A stretch of 17,537 nucleotides of DNA from Rickettsiales bacterium (lineage in GTDB: Bacteria; Pseudomonadota; Alphaproteobacteria; Rickettsiales; UBA1997), in assembly GCA_947496905.1 (NCBI GenBank), contig CANMEW010000019.1, forward strand, positions 1 to 17,537, read 5' to 3'. Under the pieces are notes generated by a model that saw nothing but the letters and a program-made list of their open reading frames with translations, did no database searches and was not told the DNA's origin. Shown piece by piece: positions 1-8,178 of the stretch; within the stretch, counting starts at the first letter, position 1; every line of letters begins with the position of its first letter. Made by a program: the position numbers and the translations under genes.

Positions 1-2
1 AT

Positions 3-413
3 TTTGGCAAGATTGCTGGCAATACCGGCGGAACAATAACTTCCGCCGGCGTTGTTACTGGTAGTGTTAAAAAAATTGGCACCAGCTTTCTTAACGGATC
101 ATTTACCGTTGCTAGGAGCAACGTAAACCCAAAAGCATTCGCGGTTTATTTAGTTAGCGTGCCAGCCAACTTAACTGCTAGCGCTAACACCGCCCCACTT
201 ATATTGAGTTTGAATACCACTTTTTCTCAGGCAAAAAATTATTCAGGTCCTATCGTATTCACCAAAGGCACAAGTCAGACAATTCCTGTTTATGGTAGGT
301 TAACAGTTTCTGGCACTCAAGCTGCAGGAAATTATTCTGGATCATACACTGTTTATGCCTGCGCTTGCAGTAGCACCACCGTTTGTCCTGCATATTCAGC
401 TGCGCCATGCTAA
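3..413 (+). CDS. DUF4402-type secreted subunit, C-terminal part
   Basis: The frame is open from the left edge, so the start and signal peptide lie outside the window; 136 residues are visible before TAA. The visible part begins with a FGKIAG element and a Gly/Thr-rich strand, and ends with a YGRLTVSG strand followed by AGNYSGSYTV. This is the usual layout of DUF4402 domains, small beta-sandwich proteins that sit beside PapD-like chaperones and usher-like proteins in alphaproteobacteria. After the final strand comes a short Cys-containing tail with four cysteines, which could form disulfides outside the cytoplasm. The next gene starts within its last codons. A structural or tip role in a surface fibre is inferred from the chaperone and usher genes downstream; a spore-coat-U-type subunit is the main alternative. 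Confidence 0.65.
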   Translation, partial: FGKIAGNTGGTITSAGVVTGSVKKIGTSFLNGSFTVARSNVNPKAFAVYLVSVPANLTASANTAPLILSLNTTFSQAKNYSGPIVFTKGTSQTIPVYGRLTVSGTQAAGNYSGSYTVYACACSSTTVCPAYSAAPC

Positions 414-952
414 TAAAAATAAAGAAAATTTTGAAAAATCGCTACCTACATATCTTCGGGTTGTTGGCTATTTTTTCCTGCGTCTTAGCAATCAATTTTA
501 CCCAATCCACCGCATCTGATTTTTCCTCTACCAAAGGCTATGCCAACGCGACTGTTGTGAAAAATAGAATCGTTGTTAGCGACAACAATAAATCCTCTGT
601 TAAGGAAATAGAGAAAAAAGATTCAATAGTAGAGCAGAAGCAAGAAGGGGCAAATAAAATGGCAGTCTCTTACGTCATGTATTTCGAGCCAAATACCGTT
701 GTTGATGCGTCGTTTAAAATAGGAAATTCTGAGTCTGAAAAAACTGAAAATGGCGAAGAAAATACCGTTGTTGAATTGAAAAATAGTGATGGAGAAGTAA
801 TGAAAATTAAGCTAAAAAAAGGTGATGGTAAAATGACTTTCGATCAAAATGGTAAGGGAAACCTGAATATTAACCCAGAAATTGACTTTAGCTCTGGCAA
901 AGAGCTTCAAGGTTCATACAAGGCAACTTTCGACGTAATTATTTCTTACTAA
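407..952 (+). CDS. secreted fimbrial-subunit-like protein
   Basis: 181 residues from the ATG at 407; a TTG further upstream at 383 is possible but would lengthen the n-region for no gain. The ATG overlaps the TAA of the preceding gene by 7 bases, and no clear Shine-Dalgarno is seen, so translational coupling is likely. The N-terminus is basic (KIKKILKNR) followed by a hydrophobic segment ending near residue 30 in SCVLA, which reads as a signal peptide or lipoprotein-like signal. A Lys/Glu-rich linker follows, then a beta-rich half ending in GSYKATFDVIISY. That ending resembles the last strand of DUF4402 or fimbrial subunits (Gly-x-Tyr-x-x-Thr-Phe-x-Val). I do not recognise a specific family. 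A subunit or assembly accessory role is inferred from its position between a DUF4402 gene and a chaperone. Confidence 0.7.
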   Translation: MLIKIKKILKNRYLHIFGLLAIFSCVLAINFTQSTASDFSSTKGYANATVVKNRIVVSDNNKSSVKEIEKKDSIVEQKQEGANKMAVSYVMYFEPNTVVDASFKIGNSESEKTENGEENTVVELKNSDGEVMKIKLKKGDGKMTFDQNGKGNLNINPEIDFSSGKELQGSYKATFDVIISY

Positions 953-1001
953 TTAAACTTCTAAAATTTTTAACAACTCCACAACCTTAATAAATCAACG
1001 C

Positions 1002-1841
1002 ATGAGAAAAAATATTTTTACAATCGCATTAGCAGCATCTTTTCTAATAATTAGCAATCTAGCCAATGCTGGAGGCCTAATGGTTATTCCAAGTAGGGTT
1101 GAGCTAGATGACAAAACCACCTCGAAAGAAGTAAGGCTGATCAATAAAGGAAATGAAACTACGACATATCGCATTTCTTTCCAACATCTGCGCATGGAAA
1201 AAGATGGCTCTTACAAAGAAATTACCGACAAAAATGCTAAAGAAAATTTTGCTGATGATGTTGTGCGTTTTTCTCCAAAGCAGGTCACATTAAAACCGGG
1301 AGATGTGCAAACAATTCGCTTAATGTTCAAAAAACCGAGCGATCTTGCTGATGGCGAATATAGATCGCACTTATTGATGAAAGAAGAGGCCCCAGCTGAT
1401 TTTGGAAAAAATGTTGAGAAAATTAACGCTAAAAATGACAAAAAAATCTCTGTGGAATTGAAGCCTTTATTTGGGGTTTCTATTCCAGTTGTTGTAACCA
1501 GTGGAGCAACTACTGCTAAGGTTGAAATCAAAAGTGCTTCCGTGGCAAAAGGTGGAAAAACTATTGCTGTAAATTTAGCACGCTCTGGAAATGCATCTGT
1601 TTACGGAGATTTACTCGCAACTTTAACTGACAAAACTACTAAGAAAATTTACGAGATTGGCGGACTAAGTAACGTAGCTGTTTTCTCTCCTTACGAAGAG
1701 CGCAATGTGTCAATCAATCTTACTCTCCCAAAAGGTGCCAATTTATCTAATGGAACAATTGAAATTGGATATTATGGCAAAAAAGACAAAGAAACCACTA
1801 CTGACAAAGAAAAAGTTTTAGCGAAAAAAGTAATCAACTAG
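1002..1841 (+). CDS. PapD-type periplasmic fimbrial chaperone
   Basis: 279 residues with a clear signal peptide (MRKN n-region, hydrophobic core, cleavage after ANA at about residue 23). The mature N-terminal domain (about 25-150) follows the pattern of pilus chaperones: an initial strand VIPSRVEL, an N-x-G turn, then RFSPKQVTLKPGDVQTIRL at about 89-107 and KKPSDLADGEYRSHL at 110-124. The last segment matches the G1-strand/loop region that donates a strand to subunits. A second beta domain spans about 155-260, followed by a Lys-rich tail. In this family the chaperone captures secreted subunits in the periplasm and delivers them to the usher. The neighbours fit: subunit-like genes 49 bases upstream and an usher-like gene downstream beyond a terminator. 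Assignment to the PapD superfamily is firm; the exact clade is not determined. Confidence 0.9.
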   Translation: MRKNIFTIALAASFLIISNLANAGGLMVIPSRVELDDKTTSKEVRLINKGNETTTYRISFQHLRMEKDGSYKEITDKNAKENFADDVVRFSPKQVTLKPGDVQTIRLMFKKPSDLADGEYRSHLLMKEEAPADFGKNVEKINAKNDKKISVELKPLFGVSIPVVVTSGATTAKVEIKSASVAKGGKTIAVNLARSGNASVYGDLLATLTDKTTKKIYEIGGLSNVAVFSPYEERNVSINLTLPKGANLSNGTIEIGYYGKKDKETTTDKEKVLAKKVIN

Positions 1842-1848
1842 TATTTAA

Positions 1849-1886
1849 AAAAGGATCCAAGAAATTTAATTTTCTTGGATCCTTTT
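1849..1886 (+). terminator. intrinsic terminator after the chaperone gene
   Basis: Perfect 16-bp inverted repeat (1849-1864 and 1871-1886) with a 6-base loop. The core GGATCCAAG is flanked by an A-run on the left and a T-run on the right. It begins 7 bases after the chaperone stop codon. The A-run/T-run symmetry means it could also act on the opposite strand. It implies that the downstream usher gene has its own promoter in 1887-1962; I could not identify a convincing -35/-10 pair there. Confidence 0.85.
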
Positions 1887-1962
1887 ATGTTTAATGGCTT
1901 GCCACCAGTCAGTGTACAAAGATCTTTCTGATAAATAATGAGTTGAATGCCGTAATAAAATA

Positions 1963-4900
1963 ATGTTATCTAACATCCCAGCGAAGCCGCTATCGATAAC
2001 ATTCCTGCAAGTTAAATCCCACCTACAGACACATCACATACTCCATCTCCTCAAAACCTCACTCACCCTATTCTCAGTCTTTTTTTTACTACTCACTTGC
2101 TTCGATGTAAGTGATGCTGGTGCCAAGAATCACACGCAAAAAAACAAGTCTCACCTCATTAAGCATAAAAAAAATTTTCGTAAGCTGGAGCGGAAAAAAA
2201 CTCACGCAAAAAAGCCTGCTAAAAAAACCTATGCCAAAGTTTTTGAGATAAAAAAACCTCACAAAATTTTCGTAAAAAAAAGTCGAGTTGGGAAAAAAAA
2301 ATTCAGAACCTCGTCAAGAAAAATTGCTGTCAAAAAATTAGCAACAACACCTCTTCCAACCAATGTAGTCGCTACCAGACGCTACAAATCAAAATCTGAC
2401 CTACCAACAAAGTCCCCATCAGATTTAAAAATCTCGACTCCCAATAAAATTAACATCGAAGAGGAAGAGCCAATCTCTTTTTATACAAAATTTAGTGAGA
2501 AAAGTTCTGCGGTCATGCAAGTGAATCTTGGTAATTCGCTAGTGTTGAACGATGGCATACTTGCCTACTCTGAAAATGGAAAAACCTTTTTACCATTTTT
2601 TGAATTCTGCGAGAATATCCAATTTCCGATTGATCCCGGCAATGACTACGCAGACGTCAAGGGGTGGTTCATCGATGAAAATAGAAAATTTTTATTCGAT
2701 CTTGCCAAGGGAAAATCGGTTTCGAACAAGAAAAAATATGAGCTTACTCCGGACAATGTTAGGGTGGTGGGTGATGAAATTTACGTCGAGTTAGATTTGC
2801 TGCAAAAATGGTTCCCAATAAAAATTGCCTTCAGCTCCCTAGATCAATTATTGCAAATTAACTCTACAGAAAAACTGCCAATCGAAGAGGATTACGAAAG
2901 AAGTCAGAAGTGGGACAAGATGGATGAGGCGAAGCAAAATCCGGTGAAAAGCTACGAGGTTGATTTAATCAAAACTCCTTACCGCCTAGCTGCAGTGCCA
3001 TTGCTAGACATGAGATACAGCGCTCAATATGAAAAATCAAAAACTACTGGCGGAAACACCGACACTAGTACGCAAATTTTTTCTACTGGAGATTTTTTAT
3101 ATTTTCATAACCAAGCCTTTGTTAGCTTTGCCGACAGCACAATGTCTAACGCCCGATTAACTTCTAGTCGCAGCGATCCTGATGGAAAAATGCTAGGTCC
3201 GCTAAAAGCTACATCTCTTTCTTTCGGCGATATTTACACTCCGGAAAAACCACTGGTTTCAAGATCGCGTCAGGGTCAGGGCGTAGTCATTTCGAACCTG
3301 CCAGAAAATTATGTAGCTGAAGATAGAATCACGATTAATGGCATGATGAGTGCTGGGTGGGATGTGGAAATTTATCGCAATGACTTTCTGTTAGATTTCA
3401 AAAAAGTTGGCGCTGATGGCACTTACTCATTTCCAAATATTGATCTCACCTCTGGCCTAAACACCATCAAGCTGGTTTTTTACGGTCCATTCGGGCAGAA
3501 GCGCGAAGAATTCCGACGCTACTTACTAAACGAAAATCTGCTCAAAAAAAATCGCCTCTATTACAACTTAGCAGCCAACAAGAATGAGAAGAATCTTTTT
3601 GTCGTTAGAAACAGCACGAATTCCGGCAACACAACTCTGTTAGAAGATCCTAAATACGGCTCTATTCGTCGCTTTGGAGAGTTAACCTATGGCCTCACGA
3701 AAAACACCACAATCGCCGCTAATTTTTCTAGCATCCCGCTTGATCAAGCCGAAACTCAACAGCATGATTACCAAGGTTACAGTTTGAGGTCATCTGTCTT
3801 CGGGGTCTATGGTAGATACGACTCAATGCAAGATGTTACCGACCATGCTGGAGCCGATAAAACTTCGCTACAAACTATACTCTTTGATTATGGCATTCAT
3901 TGGGATCGCGAAAGATATGACAAAAATTTCATCAGTGAACAAAATCAATTTTCTATTGATCCATTGCTCGAAAGAACCGATTTAAGGCTTAATGGCTTAC
4001 TCCCAATACCATTCTTAACGCAGAAGCCGGACTTAATTTTAACTCGCACCCAAAACAAATTTAGCGGGAACAGGATTAGAACCGACTCTCAGGGGGAGGT
4101 GTCTACCAACATATTCTCGATGCTTAATGTTAGCCAAGTTCTTCGTCAGGTTTACGATGAAAGAATCAGCGACGCTGGACGCAAAGTGACCACAGGCAGA
4201 ACTGTTTCTAACTTAAGAATTATTCAACCACTATCCATCAGAAACATTCTGTCCTACGATCTAGGTCCAAAGAAAGCCCTGACCTCAACAAATGAAGGCA
4301 TCGATTACAATTTTGGTGATGGTCTCGGTCTGAATCTTAATCACACTTACTCATTTCCTACAAACGAAGCACGCTCCACCACGAGCTACGCTGCCAACAT
4401 CAATAAGGCTTTCAAAAAATATGTGCTTGGTCTCAGCGGCTCTTACTCCGGCAATGGAAATTACTCCACCAGCTTAAATATCATGACCTCCCTTGGTTAC
4501 GATGCAAAATATGGAGCCGGCATAGTTTCTGGAGCGCCAATAACGAATAATGGCGTGGTTTCAGCGCAAGTGTTCTTGGATTCCAATAATAACGATACCT
4601 ATGACAAGGGTGAGGAATTATTGAGTGGAGTGGAGGTTGCGGTGTCCGGTTCTCAAAAAGTTCGAACCAACAGCAAGGGTGTAGCATTGCTAGTTGGAGT
4701 GCCGGTGGATACAGTTGCTAGGCTTGAGCTCGACACTAGCGGCCTAGAAAATCCTTACTGGACAGCCAAGAAACCAGAATTTGACATCATTACTCACGCT
4801 GGAGCCATTACGCATGTCGAGTTCCCAATTGCCATGACGGGTGACATTGATGGGATTGCAAAAATTAGATTGGATAAAAATTTAGAAAATGCTTCCAACG

Positions 4901-5316
4901 TAGAGCTAGAGCTGATTGATGCTGGCGGCAATATTTTCAGAACAACAAAATCTTCTTACGACGGTTACTACACCTTCCAAGCCGTTCCTTACGGGGAATA
5001 TAAAATCAGAACCTCAGTTGAGCAAGCCAAGAGGCTAGGCTTAGAAAGCAACGCTGCCTACGACGTTACAGTCAGCGATACTTCTCCAGCTCAATCAGGA
5101 TTTAACTTCGAAATCGAGCTAGGTTATTTAGGAATATCCGACTCCGCGAAAACAAAAACTATTTCTCCAAAAGCTACTGATCAAAAAACTATCAAACCAG
5201 AGTCAGCTAGACCAGTAGATGGTACTCAGAAAATTGAATCCATTCCAGAAAAAGTTGAGCCAGTGGTTGCGGTGCCGGTAGAGAAAAAAGCTGAGGTGAA
5301 GGTGAAATTGTCATAG
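1963..5316 (+). CDS. usher-like outer-membrane protein
   Basis: 1117 residues. A long n-region precedes a hydrophobic segment at about 32-50 (signal peptide, likely cut near DAGA). Residues about 55-125 are strikingly Lys/His-rich, unusual for an outer-membrane protein. A folded N-terminal region (about 170-330) follows, then a beta-rich region with alternating aromatic and polar strands. It is interrupted at about 440-520 by a plug-like segment (GVVISNLPENYVAEDRITING ... GTYSFPNIDLTSGLNTIKL) typical of ushers and their carboxypeptidase-regulatory-like relatives. Near the C-terminus are two Ig-like modules: an SdrD-B-like one at about 865-925 with an Asp/Asn-rich calcium-loop-type stretch (DSNNNDTYDKGEE), and a carboxypeptidase-regulatory-like one at about 960-1035. 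The tail is Lys/Pro/Val-rich. The role inferred is translocation of fibre subunits delivered by the upstream chaperone. The reading frame stops at TAG but stays open in phase beyond it. Confidence 0.8.
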   Translation: MLSNIPAKPLSITFLQVKSHLQTHHILHLLKTSLTLFSVFFLLLTCFDVSDAGAKNHTQKNKSHLIKHKKNFRKLERKKTHAKKPAKKTYAKVFEIKKPHKIFVKKSRVGKKKFRTSSRKIAVKKLATTPLPTNVVATRRYKSKSDLPTKSPSDLKISTPNKINIEEEEPISFYTKFSEKSSAVMQVNLGNSLVLNDGILAYSENGKTFLPFFEFCENIQFPIDPGNDYADVKGWFIDENRKFLFDLAKGKSVSNKKKYELTPDNVRVVGDEIYVELDLLQKWFPIKIAFSSLDQLLQINSTEKLPIEEDYERSQKWDKMDEAKQNPVKSYEVDLIKTPYRLAAVPLLDMRYSAQYEKSKTTGGNTDTSTQIFSTGDFLYFHNQAFVSFADSTMSNARLTSSRSDPDGKMLGPLKATSLSFGDIYTPEKPLVSRSRQGQGVVISNLPENYVAEDRITINGMMSAGWDVEIYRNDFLLDFKKVGADGTYSFPNIDLTSGLNTIKLVFYGPFGQKREEFRRYLLNENLLKKNRLYYNLAANKNEKNLFVVRNSTNSGNTTLLEDPKYGSIRRFGELTYGLTKNTTIAANFSSIPLDQAETQQHDYQGYSLRSSVFGVYGRYDSMQDVTDHAGADKTSLQTILFDYGIHWDRERYDKNFISEQNQFSIDPLLERTDLRLNGLLPIPFLTQKPDLILTRTQNKFSGNRIRTDSQGEVSTNIFSMLNVSQVLRQVYDERISDAGRKVTTGRTVSNLRIIQPLSIRNILSYDLGPKKALTSTNEGIDYNFGDGLGLNLNHTYSFPTNEARSTTSYAANINKAFKKYVLGLSGSYSGNGNYSTSLNIMTSLGYDAKYGAGIVSGAPITNNGVVSAQVFLDSNNNDTYDKGEELLSGVEVAVSGSQKVRTNSKGVALLVGVPVDTVARLELDTSGLENPYWTAKKPEFDIITHAGAITHVEFPIAMTGDIDGIAKIRLDKNLENASNVELELIDAGGNIFRTTKSSYDGYYTFQAVPYGEYKIRTSVEQAKRLGLESNAAYDVTVSDTSPAQSGFNFEIELGYLGISDSAKTKTISPKATDQKTIKPESARPVDGTQKIESIPEKVEPVVAVPVEKKAEVKVKLS

Positions 5317-5340
5317 GTTGTTTTGGTAGGCGGAGAGTCG

Positions 5341-6420
5341 GTGAAAGCAGCGCTACCACAATCGCGCTTGGTGGTAAAAATTTCCGCAGCAGAAAAAGCA
5401 AAAATAACTTTCCCGAAAATTGATCTGAAAAAAATCTTAAACCCAGATCCAGAAAAATCAGACCTCTCCATCAAAAATAAAATTGCAGAAATTTCTCAAA
5501 ACATTCCGCAGCCAAAAGAATTGGAGCCAGTAGCGTTACTAGACTTGCCGCCAGAGCCGCAATTAGTCATCGCAGTTCCAAGCAAAAAACTCTCGCTGAA
5601 AAAAATGCGCACTAAATTAGTGGCTAATCACAAGCATGCTAAGGCAAAAAATTTAAAGATGGGCTCTGCAATAAAAGGTTTCTGGGAAGGGATTGATGAG
5701 CAGCTATTGGAGAAGAAAAGAATTGTAAGCACCGATCTTGCCGCTCCAGACTCAATCAGACTTGATGCTGATGCTAATTACAGCGTCGAGAGGTTAGAAA
5801 AAATTGGAAGATTCTTGGAGAAATCCGCGGAAGGTTTCTACGCAAAAAGAAAGAAGGCGCTGGGTAAACTCACTAACAAAGAATCCGCGCCAGCATTGCC
5901 AATCCTTGATGCGCCAAAGTTAGACTTATTTTCAGATCAAATTATTTCCGACGTTAATTCCGGTGTGACGATGCGCGAAATTAATCTTCTTGGTCAAAAA
6001 TTTGACGAGAAAATTACGTCACCGCAGAAAGTAAAACTTACTAAAGCTGCAGTTAATAAAAAGCCTGCAACCAAAGTGGCTAAGAAAGCAAAGGGTATTT
6101 CAAAAGCTAAGAAGCCAGCTTCCAAGCATGTTGCGAAGGTGAGTAAAAAATCTGATCACAAAAAACATGCGATCAAAAAACTTAGTAAAAAAACAAAAAT
6201 TATTTCTGTGGGAAAAGGCTTGGATAAGCACGAGGTGAGAAAGGTGAGTAAGAAGCTAGCGCGTCAATATGATGTGAAAAAAATCAAACACAGCGGCAAG
6301 GTGGTAAAAGCAAAGGTAGTGAAGAAGCATTTCGTGACAAAGAGGCATCTCAAAAAAACTAATTCACCAAAATCAAATCATCCAAAAGAAGAACATCTGC
6401 GCAGCAAAATAATTAGATAA
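5341..6420 (+). CDS. Lys/His-rich protein, in phase with the usher
   Basis: I recognise no family. The frame encodes about 360 residues. I chose the GTG at 5341, which has GGAG at 5332-5335; a TTG at 5323 is also possible. No signal peptide or membrane segment is visible. The first half is Lys/Glu/Pro-rich with helical stretches (RLEKIGRFLEKSAEGFYAKRKKA). From about residue 240 to the end it is an extremely basic KK/KH/KAK-rich tail without acidic balance. This frame lies in the same phase as the usher gene and follows its TAG after only 24 bases, so it may be the C-terminal part of one long protein interrupted by an amber codon. The Lys/His-rich tail resembles the Lys/His-rich segment near the usher N-terminus, supporting a link. 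Alternatives are an independent basic cytoplasmic protein or a decaying remnant. Confidence 0.6.
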   Translation: MKAALPQSRLVVKISAAEKAKITFPKIDLKKILNPDPEKSDLSIKNKIAEISQNIPQPKELEPVALLDLPPEPQLVIAVPSKKLSLKKMRTKLVANHKHAKAKNLKMGSAIKGFWEGIDEQLLEKKRIVSTDLAAPDSIRLDADANYSVERLEKIGRFLEKSAEGFYAKRKKALGKLTNKESAPALPILDAPKLDLFSDQIISDVNSGVTMREINLLGQKFDEKITSPQKVKLTKAAVNKKPATKVAKKAKGISKAKKPASKHVAKVSKKSDHKKHAIKKLSKKTKIISVGKGLDKHEVRKVSKKLARQYDVKKIKHSGKVVKAKVVKKHFVTKRHLKKTNSPKSNHPKEEHLRSKIIR

Positions 6421-6458
6421 ATTGCAGGGTGCTTACTTCCAATTTCTTGGCATAATTA

Positions 6459-6637
6459 AACCCAGATCCGTCATTAGAAATCTGCATAGTTTAGCTCTGA
6501 CTAGAAACTACACGGTTGAAATGAAACTTTTTACTGCGCACATATCTCGATACGCTTACGCCTAAAAAATTCCATTTCACCCTCTATTTTCTAGCCAGAG
6601 CTAAACTCTCCTAAATTTCCAATGACGGATCTGGGTT
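6459..6637. repeat. nested imperfect palindrome, about 179 bp
   Basis: Outer arms of 17 bp are perfect (6459-6475 AACCCAGATCCGTCATT against 6621-6637). A second, inner pair matches over 19 positions with one G/T-type mismatch (GTTTAGCTCTGACTAGAAA against the segment ending near 6605). A third, looser pair surrounds the centre (TGAAATGAAACTTTTT against AAAAAATTCCATTTCA). No coding frame is seen. The size and nested symmetry suit a non-autonomous palindromic or MITE-like element. It could form a long hairpin if transcribed. Confidence 0.75.
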
Positions 6638-6692
6638 AAAAAAGTGTGGTGCTAAAAACCCACTTTCCGTCCCCAGTTTTTCAGCAAAAATC

Positions 6693-6784
6693 GGCGAGTT
6701 CAATCTCCTAGCGCAACTTTTTCTAACCTCTAATCTCAAAGGATTAGAGGTTAGAAAAAGTTGCGCTAGGAGATTGAACTCGCC
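6693..6784. repeat. perfect 43-bp inverted repeat
   Basis: Arms 6693-6735 and 6742-6784 are exact reverse complements over 43 bp, with a 6-base loop (TCAAAG). The arms start GGCGAGTTCAATCTCC and end CTAACCTCTAATC on the left side. Symmetry stops abruptly at both outer ends. No run of T follows directly; a T-rich stretch appears about 13 bases later (6798 onward), so it is not a standard terminator. Perfect identity over 43 bp suggests a recent insertion or copying event. Confidence 0.9.
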
Positions 6785-6812
6785 CAGGCTCTAAAGCTTT
6801 TTTATTTTGTTA

Positions 6813-6964
6813 GGGGGTTGTGCAACAAAGCCCCGTTTAGGCTGTTTTCTCTATTGCGGATGCGCGGATTTATTCCGTGCGCAGCAATTCGATCAGCACC
6901 AAATTTGAACGAAGTTCGAATTTAATTAAGTCTAAAAACTAATTGCTTTCACGAAAGTGCAATT
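6813..6964. other. run of four hairpins before a small-protein gene
   Basis: In the rest of the 630-base gap I see four consecutive stem-loops. They are 6813-6834 (GGGG...CCCC with TTGT/ACAA), 6853-6888 (ATTGC...GCAAT around TGCGCGGA/TTCCGTGCGCA), 6901-6923 (AAATTTGAAC GAA GTTCGAATTT) and 6941-6964 (AATTGC...GCAATT around CTTT/AAAG). No tRNA, tmRNA, RNase P or SRP RNA consensus was recognised. It could be an unknown structured RNA, a long 5' leader of the following operon, or further palindromic elements. Strand is not determined. Confidence 0.35.
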
Positions 6965-7049
6965 TATTTTCCGCACCCTCGCATCTTGCGCCCCCGCTGC
7001 CTTTACAGGCTCTCATCTCTAAGTCACAAACAATCCAATTTAACAATTT

Positions 7050-7331
7050 ATGATCAAAACAATCGAATTAATCGTTGTTGTAACTCTTTTGATTTTCTCT
7101 TTTTTCGCCGGCGTAAAATATTCCGACTCAGTGAAAAGCCATGCTAGCTGGATCTTTGAAACTAAGGATGAGCAAGAAGTAGAATTACCAGATCTTTCCA
7201 ACGAAGCTGGTGACAATTCCAGCAATGAAGCCGTGCAAGCAGCTTCTCCGCAAGACGCCGCTCCCATGGACAATATCGAGGAAGATCAAGCTGCTCAGCC
7301 TCAAACAGAAGCTGCTACTCCAGTTAAGTAA
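7050..7331 (+). CDS. small single-pass membrane protein, acidic tail
   Basis: 93 residues. One hydrophobic helix (about residues 4-22, IELIVVVTLLIFSFFAGV) follows a short MIKT n-region, so it is probably an inner-membrane anchor or uncleaved signal with the remainder in the periplasm. The rest is hydrophilic, rich in Glu, Asp, Gln, Ala and Pro, and likely disordered. I do not recognise a family. It leads a run of envelope genes: the beta-barrel gene begins 11-32 bases downstream depending on start choice, and the LysM/LytM lipoprotein gene follows. A role in the envelope is inferred from this context and the membrane anchor only. Confidence 0.7.
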   Translation: MIKTIELIVVVTLLIFSFFAGVKYSDSVKSHASWIFETKDEQEVELPDLSNEAGDNSSNEAVQAASPQDAAPMDNIEEDQAAQPQTEAATPVK

Positions 7332-7363
7332 GTAGTCACTCATTGAAAACCCTTCTCTGTGCG

Positions 7364-8164
7364 ATGTGGCCTCACAATTACCGCATCACCTCTTTTTTCG
7401 TTTGTTTTTCTCTACTACAATTTCCGGTCGATGCTTTCGCGGTTGAATCAACTTCCAGCCGCGCAGCAGTTGTCGCGCCAAGAGCAAAAAGATTCTACAA
7501 AAGCAACAGCGCCAAGCAATATCTCTCATTCGGCGGCAACTACTCCTCTGACTACAACTCCAGAAATTACCAGCTAACCTCGAGATATCTCTACCAAAGC
7601 TACAAATTTGTGCACGAGGCAAATTTTCAACATGAGAGCAACTACGCCGACACTGGTAGCGGCAAGAGCAAAGAGTATGATGTCAAAAAATCAGAGCTTT
7701 ACGATCTTTTACTCTCGAGCAAAGCCCGCTTCTCTGACAGTCCTAATTACGGGGTATTTTTCCACCGCACCCTGCATGACAACCTCTCCAAATATTACCA
7801 CGACACCCGTACCGCAGCTGGCTTAGGTCGCATGTTCTTCAAAGAAAAACTTGAACTCGACGCCAGTCTCGGCTACCACAACGTCAAAAATTACGGCTAC
7901 GAAGTTGACGTAATCACGTCGCTACGAGCAAACTTTAAAATTAACGAACGCCTAACCTTAACTGAGCGCAGCTACTGGTTCTTTGATCACGAAAGCGTGG
8001 ACAATCAATTCAAAACAAGCTTGGTCTACAGAATCACCGACAAAATGTCTTTTGAGCTACGGCACTCTTTTGAAAAAAGACGCTACGAAGAAGATGACAA
8101 AAGAGTGGTCACCAACCTTGTGAATAGAAGCATCACCATCGGATTAATTTTTGATCTGAATTAA
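7364..8164 (+). CDS. outer-membrane beta-barrel protein, DUF481-like
   Basis: 266 residues from the ATG at 7364, which gives a normal signal peptide (MWPHNYR, then ITSFFVCFSLL, cleavage after DAFA at about 26). A TTG at 7343 would add seven residues and is the alternative start. The mature part is a run of amphipathic strands with aromatic girdle residues (YLSFGGNYSSDYNSRNYQL, YGVFFHRTL, GLGRMFFKEKLELDASLGYH), ending in a strand NRSITIGLIFDLN whose penultimate positions are atypical for a Phe-terminated barrel. The pattern of a glycine-rich turn followed by L-x-L-x-x-x-x-G-Y resembles DUF481/YdiY-type outer-membrane proteins of unknown function. It lies 14 bases before the LysM/LytM lipoprotein gene, so the two are probably co-transcribed. 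Barrel fold is likely; family is tentative. Confidence 0.7.
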   Translation: MWPHNYRITSFFVCFSLLQFPVDAFAVESTSSRAAVVAPRAKRFYKSNSAKQYLSFGGNYSSDYNSRNYQLTSRYLYQSYKFVHEANFQHESNYADTGSGKSKEYDVKKSELYDLLLSSKARFSDSPNYGVFFHRTLHDNLSKYYHDTRTAAGLGRMFFKEKLELDASLGYHNVKNYGYEVDVITSLRANFKINERLTLTERSYWFFDHESVDNQFKTSLVYRITDKMSFELRHSFEKRRYEEDDKRVVTNLVNRSITIGLIFDLN

Positions 8165-8178
8165 AATTAAACGCCGAG

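Noticed and set aside
995..1531. Minus-strand open frames opposite the chaperone gene
   Set aside because: They are antisense to a clearly recognised gene and show no domain, ribosome binding site or signal.
1887..1962. Possible promoter for the usher gene (TTGCCA near 1899 and GATAAAT near 1930)
   Set aside because: The spacing of about 25 bases is too long and no better pair was found, so no promoter is called.
6905..6925. GTTCGAAT resembling a tRNA T-arm
   Set aside because: It is one arm of a simple AT-rich hairpin; no acceptor, D or anticodon arm could be placed around it.
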